DNA of 64,000 nt from Aequorivita xiaoshiensis (GTDB taxonomy: Bacteria > Bacteroidota > Bacteroidia > Flavobacteriales > Flavobacteriaceae), in assembly GCF_022008395.1 (NCBI RefSeq), contig NZ_JAIRBB010000001.1, positions 496,001-560,000 on the forward strand, written 5' to 3'. A program made the translations under genes and the position numbers. Below are positions 16,690 through 25,897 of the stretch, in pieces (the stretch's first letter is position 1; every line of letters starts with the position of its first letter). A model generated the notes under the pieces. That model was not told where the DNA came from. It worked only from the letters and a program-made list of their open reading frames with translations, and searched no databases.

Positions 16690-18277
16690 TTTCTTTAATC
16701 CATCGTGTTCGTTCTTGAAATTCGGGATTGAAAATACTTCGCGATTTGTCCATTAGATTGAATTCAATTCTACTTAAATCGGAAAAACTATGTATAAAAT
16801 TTTCAAGATTATATTTTCTATCAGTAAAGCTATTTAAATCGGATAGATTTGGATGTTGATTTTTGTATTCAGGCGACGTCCAAATTACAAATGGAACCTC
16901 ATACATAGGAGGAGTGCCGTAATACTCGTTATGACCTCTTAAATCCATTGTATCGTGCAATTCATCCCCATGATCGGAAAAATAAATTACAAAACTAGAC
17001 TTTTCTTCTTTTCGAACAGTTTCAATTATGCTTCGAACAATGGAATCGTTATAGCGAATTGCATTGTCATATTCATTTACATAGTGTTCATTAGACTTGG
17101 TGATAAATGGAGTTTGTGGTGGGCTGTCGTTAAAAAAAGCATATTTTTTTGGGTATCTTTTTTTATAATCTCCGTGAGTTCCTATTAAATGGATAAAAAT
17201 CATTTTCTTTTCGTCCCCTTGCGTTAAAATTTCATCAAGCTTGGGTAATACTACTTCGTCATAAATATTACTATTATAGTTATCTGTAGCTAAAAAATAC
17301 GTTTGGTCTGATGCATTGCCTATTAATGTAGATACACTTTCGTGGAGTCCGACAGGTCTTTGATTTGATATCCAATAGGTAGTAAAACCCGCTTGATTTG
17401 CTAATTGAACTATAGATGCATTTTCTTCTTTGTTAGGATGCTTATAATCTGAAAAGGTCAATATTTTATCTAGCGCCAAGATAGTGTGGACATTAGGAGT
17501 AATTACATCTTTAAAAATCACTAATTCATCCTTGATTTCTGTTAATAACGGATTTGTTTCTCTTTCATAACCGTACAGTTGCATATGCCATCGCGAGGTA
17601 GATTCTCCAATTATAACAACATAGGTTTGTGGTTTTTCATCTGAAGAATGGACTTTTAAAATGTCACTTGCGCTCTTAGCTAAAGTTTTTTTAAGATTGG
17701 CTTTAGTTATTTGATAATCGGAGTAAGATGCTATGCTAGTGTAAATAATATTATGTTCACTAAATTTCTTGTGTATTATAAATAGGGATAATACAATGCC
17801 TAATACTATTAATATTTTCCATTTTACCGATTTTAATCTATCTGTAAATAGTAAACTTGATTCTTGTTTTAATATAAAAGGAATCAAGAAAAGCCAAGGG
17901 AGGAACAATACAATAGCAAGAAGAATGATGGACGTATTTAAATAGTAACTCAGAAACTCACTTGTTTCTTGTGTATTTGTTTCAAAAATTACGAATAGTG
18001 CAGATCCACTTAATTTTACGTTATAGTGATAGTAGAAGGAAAGCTTTATAAAAGCTAAGGCAGCGAGTAAAAGAATTGAAGCTATTAAAAACCACTTTTG
18101 TATTTTTAATTTAGGAATTAATAAATACAAACTAAATAGAATAGTGGTTACTATTCCAAATCCAATTATTTCTTTTAAATATGGTTTAAAATAAGGGATG
18201 AGAAACCAACCCAGAATTGTAACTATTAAAAGAGGATAGAATAATATAACAGAAAAGTATTTCTTAATATTTTTCAA
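16667..18277 (-). CDS. Phosphoethanolamine transferase, CptA/EptA-type sulfatase fold
   Basis: A 536-residue membrane enzyme: about five transmembrane helices in residues 1-170 followed by a periplasmic alkaline-phosphatase-like domain. The nucleophile loop is VIIGESTSRWHMQLYGY (221-237) with T227 as the likely acceptor, and the metal site YFSDHGDEL is intact further on. Such enzymes move phosphoethanolamine from phosphatidylethanolamine to lipid A, core sugars or glycans, leaving diacylglycerol, and can raise resistance to cationic peptides. The GESTSR form is nearer CptA/OpgE than EptA. It is the first gene of a two-gene overlapping unit. Target inferred only. Confidence 0.88.
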   Translation of the reverse strand: MKNIKKYFSVILFYPLLIVTILGWFLIPYFKPYLKEIIGFGIVTTILFSLYLLIPKLKIQKWFLIASILLLAALAFIKLSFYYHYNVKLSGSALFVIFETNTQETSEFLSYYLNTSIILLAIVLFLPWLFLIPFILKQESSLLFTDRLKSVKWKILIVLGIVLSLFIIHKKFSEHNIIYTSIASYSDYQITKANLKKTLAKSASDILKVHSSDEKPQTYVVIIGESTSRWHMQLYGYERETNPLLTEIKDELVIFKDVITPNVHTILALDKILTFSDYKHPNKEENASIVQLANQAGFTTYWISNQRPVGLHESVSTLIGNASDQTYFLATDNYNSNIYDEVVLPKLDEILTQGDEKKMIFIHLIGTHGDYKKRYPKKYAFFNDSPPQTPFITKSNEHYVNEYDNAIRYNDSIVRSIIETVRKEEKSSFVIYFSDHGDELHDTMDLRGHNEYYGTPPMYEVPFVIWTSPEYKNQHPNLSDLNSFTDRKYNLENFIHSFSDLSRIEFNLMDKSRSIFNPEFQERTRWIKENEDYDNR

Positions 18278-18309
18278 GATTGAGTACGGTATTAGAAAAT
18301 TATATTTTT

Positions 18310-18317
18310 CAAATTTA
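18310..18317 (-). promoter_or_regulatory. Candidate -7 promoter box for the phosphoethanolamine transferase unit
   Basis: On the minus strand TAAATTTG fits TAnnTTTG and lies 32 bases before the ATG at 18277. There is no clear -33 element, so support is modest. Confidence 0.4.
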
Positions 18318-18500
18318 CCACAACATTTTAAACATCCTCATCTATTAAATTTCATTTTATAGGTGTTTGTTTAACATTTAAAATTACATTTAATCGCTCT
18401 TTTAAGACGAATTTTTTTAATATATCAATTTTTAAGACAATTTTATAGGTTTAGTTTAACTATTAACCGCTTGTTAACAAGAACTTATAGAAAGGACACC

Positions 18501-18508
18501 TATCTTTG
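18501..18508 (+). promoter_or_regulatory. Candidate -7 promoter box for ytxH
   Basis: TATCTTTG fits the TAnnTTTG box, 28 bases before the ATG. The nearest upstream TTG (18471-18473) is 27 bases away, slightly beyond the usual 17-23, so the -33 part is uncertain. Confidence 0.45.
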
Positions 18509-18536
18509 TGTTATTAACCTATAAAACAAATTAAAA

Positions 18537-18917
18537 ATGGCATCAAATAATACAGGACAAACCCTATTAGCATTATTAACAGGAGCAGCAATCGGAGCTG
18601 GAATTGGAATTCTATATGCTCCGGAAAAAGGTTCTAAAACAAGAAATAAGCTTAATAAAGAAGCTAAGAAAACTCAAAAGAAATTAAATAAACAGTTTAA
18701 AGAAACTAGCAAAAATTTGAGTGATAAAGCTCAAAAAGCACGCTATAGTTTCGATCAGAAATTGAATGACACTCTTTCTACAGCAAGTCACAAAGCAGAT
18801 GATATTTTGGTGGCAATGGAAGAAAAACTGGAGGCTTTAAGAAAACAAAATGCTAAATTACAAGCCGATTCAACATTGGATGAAGCTAAAGCAACTGCGA
18901 AAAAAGTAGTATCGTAA
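18537..18917 (+). CDS. YtxH domain-containing protein
   Basis: A 126-residue protein with an N-terminal Gly/Ala-rich transmembrane helix (about 9-27) running into LYAPEKGSKTRNKL, the defining YtxH signature, then a long Lys-rich amphipathic helix. YtxH-like proteins are small envelope stress proteins in Gram-positives and Bacteroidota, with unclear biochemistry. The gene is followed after 2 bases by a holin-like membrane protein gene and then a 78-residue gene, a recurrent three-gene module in flavobacteria. A TATCTTTG box is upstream. Confidence 0.87.
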   Translation: MASNNTGQTLLALLTGAAIGAGIGILYAPEKGSKTRNKLNKEAKKTQKKLNKQFKETSKNLSDKAQKARYSFDQKLNDTLSTASHKADDILVAMEEKLEALRKQNAKLQADSTLDEAKATAKKVVS

Positions 18918-18919
18918 AT

Positions 18920-19372
18920 ATGTTTAAAGAACTGACAGATAGTCTAAATAAGATTACCGATAAAGTTGAGGATTACGGATTAAGCACTGCGGAGTATTAT
19001 AAACTTCGCGTGTTTAAATCTGTTATGAAAGGTAGTATTTCTTTAGTTAATCTTCTAGTATTTGGTAGTCTTTTTCTATTTGTACTCGTTTTTCTTTCAA
19101 TAGGAGCCGCTTTTTGGTTAGGGACTTTTTTTGAACATGTTTATGTAGGTTTCTTATTGATAGGAGCATTTTATGCACTATTATTCCTTCTAATGTTCAT
19201 TTTTGGAAAAAAAATAATAGAAGAGAAAATGTTGTATAAATTCTCTGGTATATTGTACGATGAAGATGATATCGAGCCTAAGGCTAAGGCTGTACAGGAA
19301 GTTGACGAATATCAGGATATTTTAAGAAATGATACCAGAGCAGAAGAAAGACTTAAAGAAATGAATCTATAA
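18920..19372 (+). CDS. Phage-holin-family (Holin-X/YqjE-like) two-TM protein
   Basis: A 150-residue membrane protein: an amphipathic N-terminal helix (1-35), two transmembrane segments (about 40-62 and 72-95) and a charged C-terminal tail. This is the arrangement of the Holin-X/YqjE-like family, often annotated 'phage holin family' although it is chromosomal and not part of a prophage. No lysis genes are near. It starts 2 bases after ytxH and is probably cotranscribed and stress-linked (inference). Confidence 0.75.
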   Translation: MFKELTDSLNKITDKVEDYGLSTAEYYKLRVFKSVMKGSISLVNLLVFGSLFLFVLVFLSIGAAFWLGTFFEHVYVGFLLIGAFYALLFLLMFIFGKKIIEEKMLYKFSGILYDEDDIEPKAKAVQEVDEYQDILRNDTRAEERLKEMNL

Positions 19373-19386
19373 CCCTAGTTTACGTT

Positions 19387-19623
19387 ATGAAGAGATATAC
19401 CAATTTTGAAGAAATTGATAGAGACTTAAAATATTTGCGATTAAAATCGCAAATAGATTTGGAAGAAGTTAAATTGGGCTTTGCTAAAAGTAAAGAATCT
19501 GCTATAGAATCATTTTCGCCAATGAATTTAATAGCTAGTACAGTTTCATCAGTTATTAAAAAAGCCTTCGTTTTAAAACTAGTGGATAAGTTAATTGGTA
19601 TTAAAACTGTAAAGACAAGATAA
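19387..19623 (+). CDS. Small conserved protein of the ytxH-holin module (DUF6327-like)
   Basis: A 78-residue protein with an acidic/basic N-terminal helix (NFEEIDRDLKYLRLKSQIDL), then a region with SPMNLIASTVSSVIKKAFVL that could be a short amphipathic or membrane-associated helix. It matches my memory of the small third gene beside ytxH and the holin-like gene in flavobacteria. It begins 14 bases after its neighbour and ends before a strong bidirectional terminator, so the three genes form one unit. The function is unknown. Confidence 0.7.
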   Translation: MKRYTNFEEIDRDLKYLRLKSQIDLEEVKLGFAKSKESAIESFSPMNLIASTVSSVIKKAFVLKLVDKLIGIKTVKTR

Positions 19624-19703
19624 GTTTTTTCTTTTATTTGAACTTAAAACTTAATCCTAGATAGAACACTGCCTTCAAAAATTTTGAATTATAACACTAA
19701 AAA

Positions 19704-19731
19704 AGCCGTTTCAAAACATATTGAGACGGCT
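19704..19731. terminator. Bidirectional rho-independent terminator
   Basis: AGCCGTTTCAA (19704-19714) pairs with TTGAGACGGCT (19721-19731) with one G-U, around a 6-base loop, flanked by an A run on the left and a T run on the right. It can therefore stop both the plus-strand ytxH unit and the minus-strand SPFH gene, which converge here. Confidence 0.88.
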
Positions 19732-19759
19732 TTTTTAATACTATATACGTATAAGATTA

Positions 19760-20749
19760 TTAGCTTAAATCTTCTCCTTCTTCAGGTCTTTCAGGGGTTT
19801 CTGGTTTAGTTCTCTTTTTGGGAACTATACCTTTTTTAAGATTTTGCTTTTTCATTTCCTCGCCAATTTGATTACTAGCAACAAATGAAGCAATCATATC
19901 ATTAAGCATATTGCTTCCCGCTTGTGGTGAATTAGGCAATAAGATAAGGTTGGTATTGGTTTCTTCTCCAATAGATTGTAGTGTGTCGTAATGTTGTGTA
20001 ACTACAATTAGTGCAGATGCTTCTTGCGAGTTGATTCCAACATTGTTTAATACATCTACACTTTCTTCCAGTCCACGTGCAATTTCACGACGTTGATCTG
20101 CAATACCTTGTCCTTGTAAACGCTTGCTTTCGGCCTCAGCACGTGCCTTAGCAACAATTTTAATGCGTTCCGCTTCAGCTTCAAATTCTGCAGCTACTTT
20201 TTCACGTTCTGCAGCATTAATTCTATTCATAGCTGCTTTTACTTGAATGTCTGGGTCAATATCAGTAACAAGTGTTTTAATGATATCGTACCCGTATTCG
20301 CTCATAGCTTGATTTAACTCCGCCTTTACTGCAATAGCAATATCGTCTTTTCTCTCGAATACATCATCTAATTTCATTTTTGGAACCTCTGCACGTACTA
20401 CATCAAATACATAGGAGGTAATCTGATCGTGTGGATGCTCAAGCTTGTAAAAAGCGTCGTAAACTTTTAATTTCAGTACCTGAAATTGAACCGATATTTT
20501 TAATCTAACAAATACATCATCTTTTGTTTTCGTTTCAACTATTACATCAAGTTGCTGAATTTTTAAATTTATTCTTCCTGCAATTCGATCTATAAAAGGT
20601 ATTTTAAATTGTAATCCAGAATTTCTCATGCTTTGAAATCTTCCGAATCGCTCTATTATAGCGGCAGTTTGTTGTTTAACAGTAAAAAATGCACCTAAAA
20701 TAATAAATAAACCAAGGAGTAAAATTGGCACTACAATAGCATAACCCAT
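19760..20749 (-). CDS. SPFH domain / stomatin-like (paraslipin) membrane protein
   Basis: A 329-residue member of the stomatin/prohibitin superfamily. Residues 1-24 form the membrane anchor, about 25-195 the SPFH domain (TVKQQTAAIIERFGRF, then DVIVETKTKDDVFVRLKISV), and about 195-245 an Ala/Glu-rich coiled coil. The C-terminus is a proline-rich charged tail. Relatives such as QmcA assemble into large cages in detergent-resistant membrane patches and modulate proteases. No NfeD partner gene is adjacent, which is usual for the paraslipin branch. It ends at the shared terminator and is followed upstream by gltX. Confidence 0.92.
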   Translation of the reverse strand: MGYAIVVPILLLGLFIILGAFFTVKQQTAAIIERFGRFQSMRNSGLQFKIPFIDRIAGRINLKIQQLDVIVETKTKDDVFVRLKISVQFQVLKLKVYDAFYKLEHPHDQITSYVFDVVRAEVPKMKLDDVFERKDDIAIAVKAELNQAMSEYGYDIIKTLVTDIDPDIQVKAAMNRINAAEREKVAAEFEAEAERIKIVAKARAEAESKRLQGQGIADQRREIARGLEESVDVLNNVGINSQEASALIVVTQHYDTLQSIGEETNTNLILLPNSPQAGSNMLNDMIASFVASNQIGEEMKKQNLKKGIVPKKRTKPETPERPEEGEDLS

Positions 20750-20806
20750 ATATAAAATTTTAATTGATAATAATTAGTGGTTTAAGGTACAAAATTTTAA
20801 CAATTA

Positions 20807-22324
20807 TTAAGCTATTGTTTCAATTGCCTTATTTATTCGAGCTACGCCTTCTTCCTTGCCTAGAATTGAAAGAATTTCAAAAACATCTGGTCCTTTCATT
20901 TCACCAACTAGGGATAAACGTAAAGGCATCATTACTTTTCCAAATCCTATATTTTCGGATGTAATCCAACCTTTTACTTTTTCTGAAAGGTTTTCTGCCG
21001 AAAAATCTTCTTCATTTTCAATAATATCAACTACTTTTCGAAGTAATTCAGGTGTTTCTTCTTTAAATGCTTTAGCTGAAGCCTTTTTATCGTAATTCGA
21101 AGGTGCTTCAAAAAAGAAACTTCCTTGTTCCCAAAGATCATTTACAAACGTTGCGCGCTCTTTTAAAATTGAAACAATTTTTGTTATATCTAGGTCAGAA
21201 TCAGTCGATACACGCTTCTCTTTTAAGAACTGAATAAAATCTTCTGAGAGCGTTGCGTCGTCTACCTGTTGTAAATACTGATTCTGAAACCATTTTGTTT
21301 TTTCAGGATCAAATTTTGCACCTGCCTTATGTACGCGTTCTAATTCAAAAGCTTCAACCAATTCTTCTAGACTAAAGATTTCCTGTTCAGTACCAGGATT
21401 CCAGCCTAAAAAGGCCAACATATTTACTACTGCTTCAGGTAAATAACCGTCTTCACGGTAGCCTGTGAATATATCTCCTTCTGCAGTTTTCCATTGTAAT
21501 GGAAATACAGGGAAGCCCATTTTATCTCCGTCTCGCTTGCTTAATTTTCCGTTACCAGTAGGTTTTAAAATTAGAGGTAAGTGAGCAAATTCAGGAGCTT
21601 TCCAGCCAAATGCACGATATAATAAAACGTGTAATGCCAATGAAGGCAACCATTCTTCTCCTCTAATTACGTGAGTAATATTCATTAAATGGTCGTCTAC
21701 AATATTTGCTAAATGGTAGGTTGGCATTCCATCACTCTTAAACAAAACCTTATCATCCAGAATGTTTGAATCTACTTCAATACCCCCGCGAATAATATCG
21801 TGAAGCATTAGCATCTCATTTTCTGGTGACTTAAAACGAATTACATACTCATCTCCGTTATCAATTTTTTGTTGCGTTTCTTCGCCCGATAAAACCAAAG
21901 AATTATTCAATTTCAAACGGTTATGCCAATTATAAATAAAGGTTTTCCCTTTTTCTTCGTGGTCTTTGCGATGTGCGTCAAGTTCTTCCGAAGTATCAAA
22001 AGCATAATATGCATTTCCAGACTCTATTAACGCATCTGCATATTGTTTATAGAGTTCTTTTCTTTCGCTTTGACGGTATGGAGCACAATTACCTTCTTTG
22101 TTTGGACCCTCATCGTAAGGAATATTTAACCAGTTTAAAGCTTCAATAATGTATTGCTCAGCGCCTTCTACATAACGGTTTTGGTCGGTGTCTTCAATTC
22201 TTAAGAGAAAATCACCTCCGTGTTTTTTTGCAAATAAATAGTTGTACAATGCGGTGCGTACACCTCCAATATGTAAAGGACCTGTTGGACTTGGGGCAAA
22301 ACGTACCCGAACTTTTTCTGACAT
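20807..22324 (-). CDS. gltX: Glutamate--tRNA ligase
   Basis: A class I synthetase that charges tRNA-Glu. Residues 1-24 hold the signature RFAPSPTGPLHIGGVRTAL with HIGG at 18-21, and the KMSKS loop is GNGKLSKRDG around residue 258. The 505-residue length fits. I start at the ATG at 22324 giving MSEKVRVRF. A longer frame from upstream would begin only a few bases from a promoter box and adds non-conserved residues. The C-terminal helical anticodon domain is intact. Confidence 0.96.
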   Translation of the reverse strand: MSEKVRVRFAPSPTGPLHIGGVRTALYNYLFAKKHGGDFLLRIEDTDQNRYVEGAEQYIIEALNWLNIPYDEGPNKEGNCAPYRQSERKELYKQYADALIESGNAYYAFDTSEELDAHRKDHEEKGKTFIYNWHNRLKLNNSLVLSGEETQQKIDNGDEYVIRFKSPENEMLMLHDIIRGGIEVDSNILDDKVLFKSDGMPTYHLANIVDDHLMNITHVIRGEEWLPSLALHVLLYRAFGWKAPEFAHLPLILKPTGNGKLSKRDGDKMGFPVFPLQWKTAEGDIFTGYREDGYLPEAVVNMLAFLGWNPGTEQEIFSLEELVEAFELERVHKAGAKFDPEKTKWFQNQYLQQVDDATLSEDFIQFLKEKRVSTDSDLDITKIVSILKERATFVNDLWEQGSFFFEAPSNYDKKASAKAFKEETPELLRKVVDIIENEEDFSAENLSEKVKGWITSENIGFGKVMMPLRLSLVGEMKGPDVFEILSILGKEEGVARINKAIETIA

Positions 22325-22349
22325 AATATGCATTCTTTTTATGAAGTTA

Positions 22350-22357
22350 CAAAGGTA
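22350..22357 (-). promoter_or_regulatory. Candidate -7 promoter box for gltX
   Basis: On the minus strand TACCTTTG fits the box and is 25 bases before the chosen ATG. It also argues against the longer upstream start, which would leave almost no leader. Confidence 0.5.
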
Positions 22358-22486
22358 CAATTATGGTGTCTCATATTAAAGCTATTGGTGTCTGCGGTTT
22401 GTTTCTTTTTCTGGAGCAATATTTGTACCTCATAGAGAGCAAAATTTATTGTAATTTAGAAGATTTGAATATCATTAGGCACAATT

Positions 22487-25400
22487 ATGAGCACCTTTAG
22501 TATCATTCAGCAAAAGCTGGAGGAATTTATTAGGAAATACTACACCAATGAGCTTATAAAAGGAAGTATCCTTTTCTTTGCTATAGGACTGTTGTACCTC
22601 CTAATTACGCTATTGGTTGAATACTTCCTTTGGCTAAATCCCTTAGGAAGACGTATTTTATTTTGGACATTTATAATTGTTGAAATAGGTTTGTTTCTTC
22701 GATTTATCGCTTTCCCACTTGCGAAGCTTTTTAAACTTCAAAAAGGAATTAATTATGAGGAAGCTTCAAGAATAATTGGAAATCATTTTCCAGAGGTTAG
22801 TGATAAACTGCTAAATGTAATTCAACTTAATCACAACAAGCACGAAAGTGAATTGCTTGCAGCCAGCATAGATCAAAAGGCTTCAGAACTACAACCAATT
22901 CCTTTTAAAAGCGCTATAAATTTTAAAACGAATGCTAAATACTTGAAATATGTAGCCATACCTGTTGTAATATTTTTTCTATTTAGTGCTTTAGGAGGTA
23001 GTGATATTTTTTCGAGTAGTTATAAACGCGTTGTTCAGTACGACACTGCTTTCGAACCTCCAGCACCTTTTTCTTTTTTCGTATTAAATGAAAACCTCAA
23101 TGCTATAGAAAACAGTTCCTTTGTGTTAAAAGTTAAAGCCGAAGGATCGGCAATTCCCGAAAATGCAAGCATTACTTACAATGGTGAATCGTACTATATG
23201 CAGCAAACAATGCCGGGGACGTTTGAATACACTTTCCAACAACCTGTTGAGAATATTTCATTTAATTTAAAAGCCAATAAAGTTACTTCTCGTCAATATG
23301 TATTAGATGTTGTTAAAACACCTTCTTTGCTTAATTATGAAATGGTTTTAGACTATCCTACTTATACAGGAAAGCGCGATGAAATCTTGAAAAGTACTGG
23401 AAACGCTACAATTCCGGAGGGAACAAGAGTTAGATGGAATCTTATAACAAAAAACACCGAATTTGTTTCCTTAAAAACTGCTGATACCAGTTATTCTTTC
23501 GTTCCAAAAAACGAAAGTTTTCATTTTGATAAAACAGTTTACAATAAATTAGATTACACTATTACTACATCTAATGAAAAATTAAAAGATTATGAAAATC
23601 TTGCTTTTACTTTAAATGTCGTAAAAGATCAATATCCAGAAATTAGCGTACAGTCTAAGCAAGATAGCGTCGATATTCAACGCGTGTTATTTCTTGGCCA
23701 AATTTCAGACGATTATGGGCTTACTAAACTGCGGTTGGTGTATTTCCCTGAAGGAGAGGAGAAACTTGCTAAAACAGAGGCATTACCAATTAACAAGACA
23801 AATTTCGACCAATTTACGTATTCATTTCCAGGTAATTTAGAATTAGACGAAGGCGTAGCTTATGAATATTATTTTGAAGTTTTTGACAACGATGTAATTC
23901 ACAATTACAAATCGTCTAAATCTGCAGTTTACTCTTTCAGAAAATTGACAAAGAGTGAATTTGAAGATGAGCAGTTTAAAAATCAACAAGACGCTATCAA
24001 AGGTTTAGATAAATCATTGGACGATTTAAAAGAACAAAAGGAATCTCTTGATGAGCTGTCGAAAATGCAAAAAGAAAAAAACGAGCTTAATTATAACGAC
24101 AAGAAAAAGCTTGAAAACTTTATTAAGCGTCAGAAGCAGCAGGAGGAAATGATGAAGAATTTTTCAGAAGAAATGAAAAAGGAGCTAGATAATTTCCAGC
24201 CTGAAAATAAAGAAAACGATCCATTTAAAGAAGAATTACAAAAACGTCTTGAGGAAAATGAAGAGCGTTTAAAAGAAAATGAAAAATTATTAGAAGAGCT
24301 CGAAAAACTTCAAGATAAAATAAACAAAGAAGAGCTTACAGATAAACTAGAAAAGTTAGCTAAGCAAAATAAAAATCAAGAGAAAAATTTAGAACAACTT
24401 GTAGAGTTAACTAAGAGGTATTACGTTGAAAAGAAGGCTGAAAAACTTGCTGAAGAACTTTTTAAAATGGGGGAAGAGCAAGAAAAACTTGCCGACAAAC
24501 CTGAAAGTGAAAACACAAAAGAAGCACAAGAACAACTCAACAAAAAGTTTGAAGATTATCAAAAGCAAATGAATGAGCTTCAAGAGGAAAATGAAGGTTT
24601 AAAGGCCCCAATGGATATTCCTCAAGATAAAACCGGGGAGCAAGAAGTCGAACAAGAGCAACAAAAGGCAACTGATAAACTTGAAGATCAGAAACCAAGT
24701 GAAGCTGGTAAAAGTCAAAAGAAAGCTGGTGAGAAGATGAAAGAAATGAGTAAACAGATGCAAATGCAAATGCAATCAGGTGGGATGGAATCTATGGAAG
24801 AAGACCTAAAAATGGTTCGCCAGATAGTAGATAACCTTGTTGTGTTTTCATTTGAACAAGAGAATTTAATGGAAGATTTTAAAAAAATTGAATATGGTAA
24901 TCCTATCTACGGCATCAAATTGAATGTTCAAAACGACTTAAGAACCAATTTTGAACATATAGATGATAGTTTATTTGCCTTATCACTTAGACAGCCTATG
25001 ATTGGTTCACAAATAACGACTTCCTTGATTGAAATTCAGTATAATTTAGACAAATCTTTAGAGCGTCTTGCAGAAAACCAGTTGCGTCAAGGTATTGGTA
25101 ATCAGCAATATACAATGACTGGATCCAATGATTTAGCTGTTTTGTTAAATGAAGTAATGAGCAATATGCAAATGCAAATGTCTATGGCTATGGGTTCTGG
25201 GTCTGGTGAAGGTATGCCAAGTCCTGGTTCAGGTACAGGGAAGGAATTTCAACTTCCAGATATAATTGAAGGACAAGAAAGTTTAGGTGAGAAAATGAAA
25301 AATGCCATGAATAAAGGCCAAGAAGGCCAAGAAGGTCAGGAAGGTCAAGGTGAAGGCGAGGGTCAGGGTCAGGGTGAAGGTGATGGTCAGGGTGATGGCG

Positions 25401-25897
25401 ACGGTGAAAATGGTAAAGACGGAAAAAATGGGAATTCTGGTAGTGAAAATGATGGAGATAAGGAAGGTGGCGGGGATAGTGAAGAAATGAACGGTGAACT
25501 TTTTGAAATATACAAGCAACAACAAGAACTTAGGCAGCAACTCCAAGATAGATTAAGCAAAGAAGGTTTAAATGGTAATGGTGGTGCTTTACTAAAAAAA
25601 ATGGAGGGGATCGAACAACAATTACTCGATAAAGGTTTTAACCAAAATACGCTTCAGGAAATCTTAAATCTTAAATATGAACTTTTAAAATTGGATGAAG
25701 CCGATTTTGAACAAGGGCAGGAAACGAGAAGAGAGGCTGAAACTAATTTTAAAGATTATAGAAACAACATTCAATTGTCACCAGAAGAGATAAAAAAATA
25801 CTTTAATACAACTGAAATTTTAAATCGGGAGGCCTTACCTTTGCGCCAAGATTACAAAAATAAGGTTCAAGACTATTTTAAGGGTAAAAATGAATGA
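22487..25897 (+). CDS. DUF4175 family large membrane coiled-coil protein
   Basis: A 1136-residue protein of a Bacteroidota-typical family. Two transmembrane helices lie near the N-terminus (about 23-47 and 57-78) and a third around 152-170, followed by a large beta-rich extracytoplasmic region (about 190-490). A long Lys/Glu/Gln coiled coil follows (about 500-760), then a Met/Gln/Ser-rich part. Between about 930 and 1000 there is a low-complexity Gly/Gln/Glu/Asp run of GQEGQ and GEGQGQG units. The C-terminal 100 residues are again ordered. It overlaps ybeY by 4 bases (ATGA), so the genes are translationally coupled. The function is unknown; a structural envelope role is plausible. Confidence 0.85.
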   Translation: MSTFSIIQQKLEEFIRKYYTNELIKGSILFFAIGLLYLLITLLVEYFLWLNPLGRRILFWTFIIVEIGLFLRFIAFPLAKLFKLQKGINYEEASRIIGNHFPEVSDKLLNVIQLNHNKHESELLAASIDQKASELQPIPFKSAINFKTNAKYLKYVAIPVVIFFLFSALGGSDIFSSSYKRVVQYDTAFEPPAPFSFFVLNENLNAIENSSFVLKVKAEGSAIPENASITYNGESYYMQQTMPGTFEYTFQQPVENISFNLKANKVTSRQYVLDVVKTPSLLNYEMVLDYPTYTGKRDEILKSTGNATIPEGTRVRWNLITKNTEFVSLKTADTSYSFVPKNESFHFDKTVYNKLDYTITTSNEKLKDYENLAFTLNVVKDQYPEISVQSKQDSVDIQRVLFLGQISDDYGLTKLRLVYFPEGEEKLAKTEALPINKTNFDQFTYSFPGNLELDEGVAYEYYFEVFDNDVIHNYKSSKSAVYSFRKLTKSEFEDEQFKNQQDAIKGLDKSLDDLKEQKESLDELSKMQKEKNELNYNDKKKLENFIKRQKQQEEMMKNFSEEMKKELDNFQPENKENDPFKEELQKRLEENEERLKENEKLLEELEKLQDKINKEELTDKLEKLAKQNKNQEKNLEQLVELTKRYYVEKKAEKLAEELFKMGEEQEKLADKPESENTKEAQEQLNKKFEDYQKQMNELQEENEGLKAPMDIPQDKTGEQEVEQEQQKATDKLEDQKPSEAGKSQKKAGEKMKEMSKQMQMQMQSGGMESMEEDLKMVRQIVDNLVVFSFEQENLMEDFKKIEYGNPIYGIKLNVQNDLRTNFEHIDDSLFALSLRQPMIGSQITTSLIEIQYNLDKSLERLAENQLRQGIGNQQYTMTGSNDLAVLLNEVMSNMQMQMSMAMGSGSGEGMPSPGSGTGKEFQLPDIIEGQESLGEKMKNAMNKGQEGQEGQEGQGEGEGQGQGEGDGQGDGDGENGKDGKNGNSGSENDGDKEGGGDSEEMNGELFEIYKQQQELRQQLQDRLSKEGLNGNGGALLKKMEGIEQQLLDKGFNQNTLQEILNLKYELLKLDEADFEQGQETRREAETNFKDYRNNIQLSPEEIKKYFNTTEILNREALPLRQDYKNKVQDYFKGKNE

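Noticed and set aside
18920-19372. Possible prophage because of the holin-like gene
   Set aside because: No lysin, capsid, integrase or att-like repeats are nearby, and the ytxH-holin module is chromosomal in flavobacteria.
20074-20079. CACGTG in the SPFH gene
   Set aside because: The flanks (AGTC and CAATT) do not match the parS arms. The same applies to 20140-20145, 27705-27710, 37288-37293, 44505-44510, 45073-45078 and 46039-46044.
25283-25546. A minus-strand ORF rich in Thr, Phe and Leu
   Set aside because: It is the antisense of the low-complexity Gly/Gln/Glu run of the DUF4175 gene, which automatically gives open frames.
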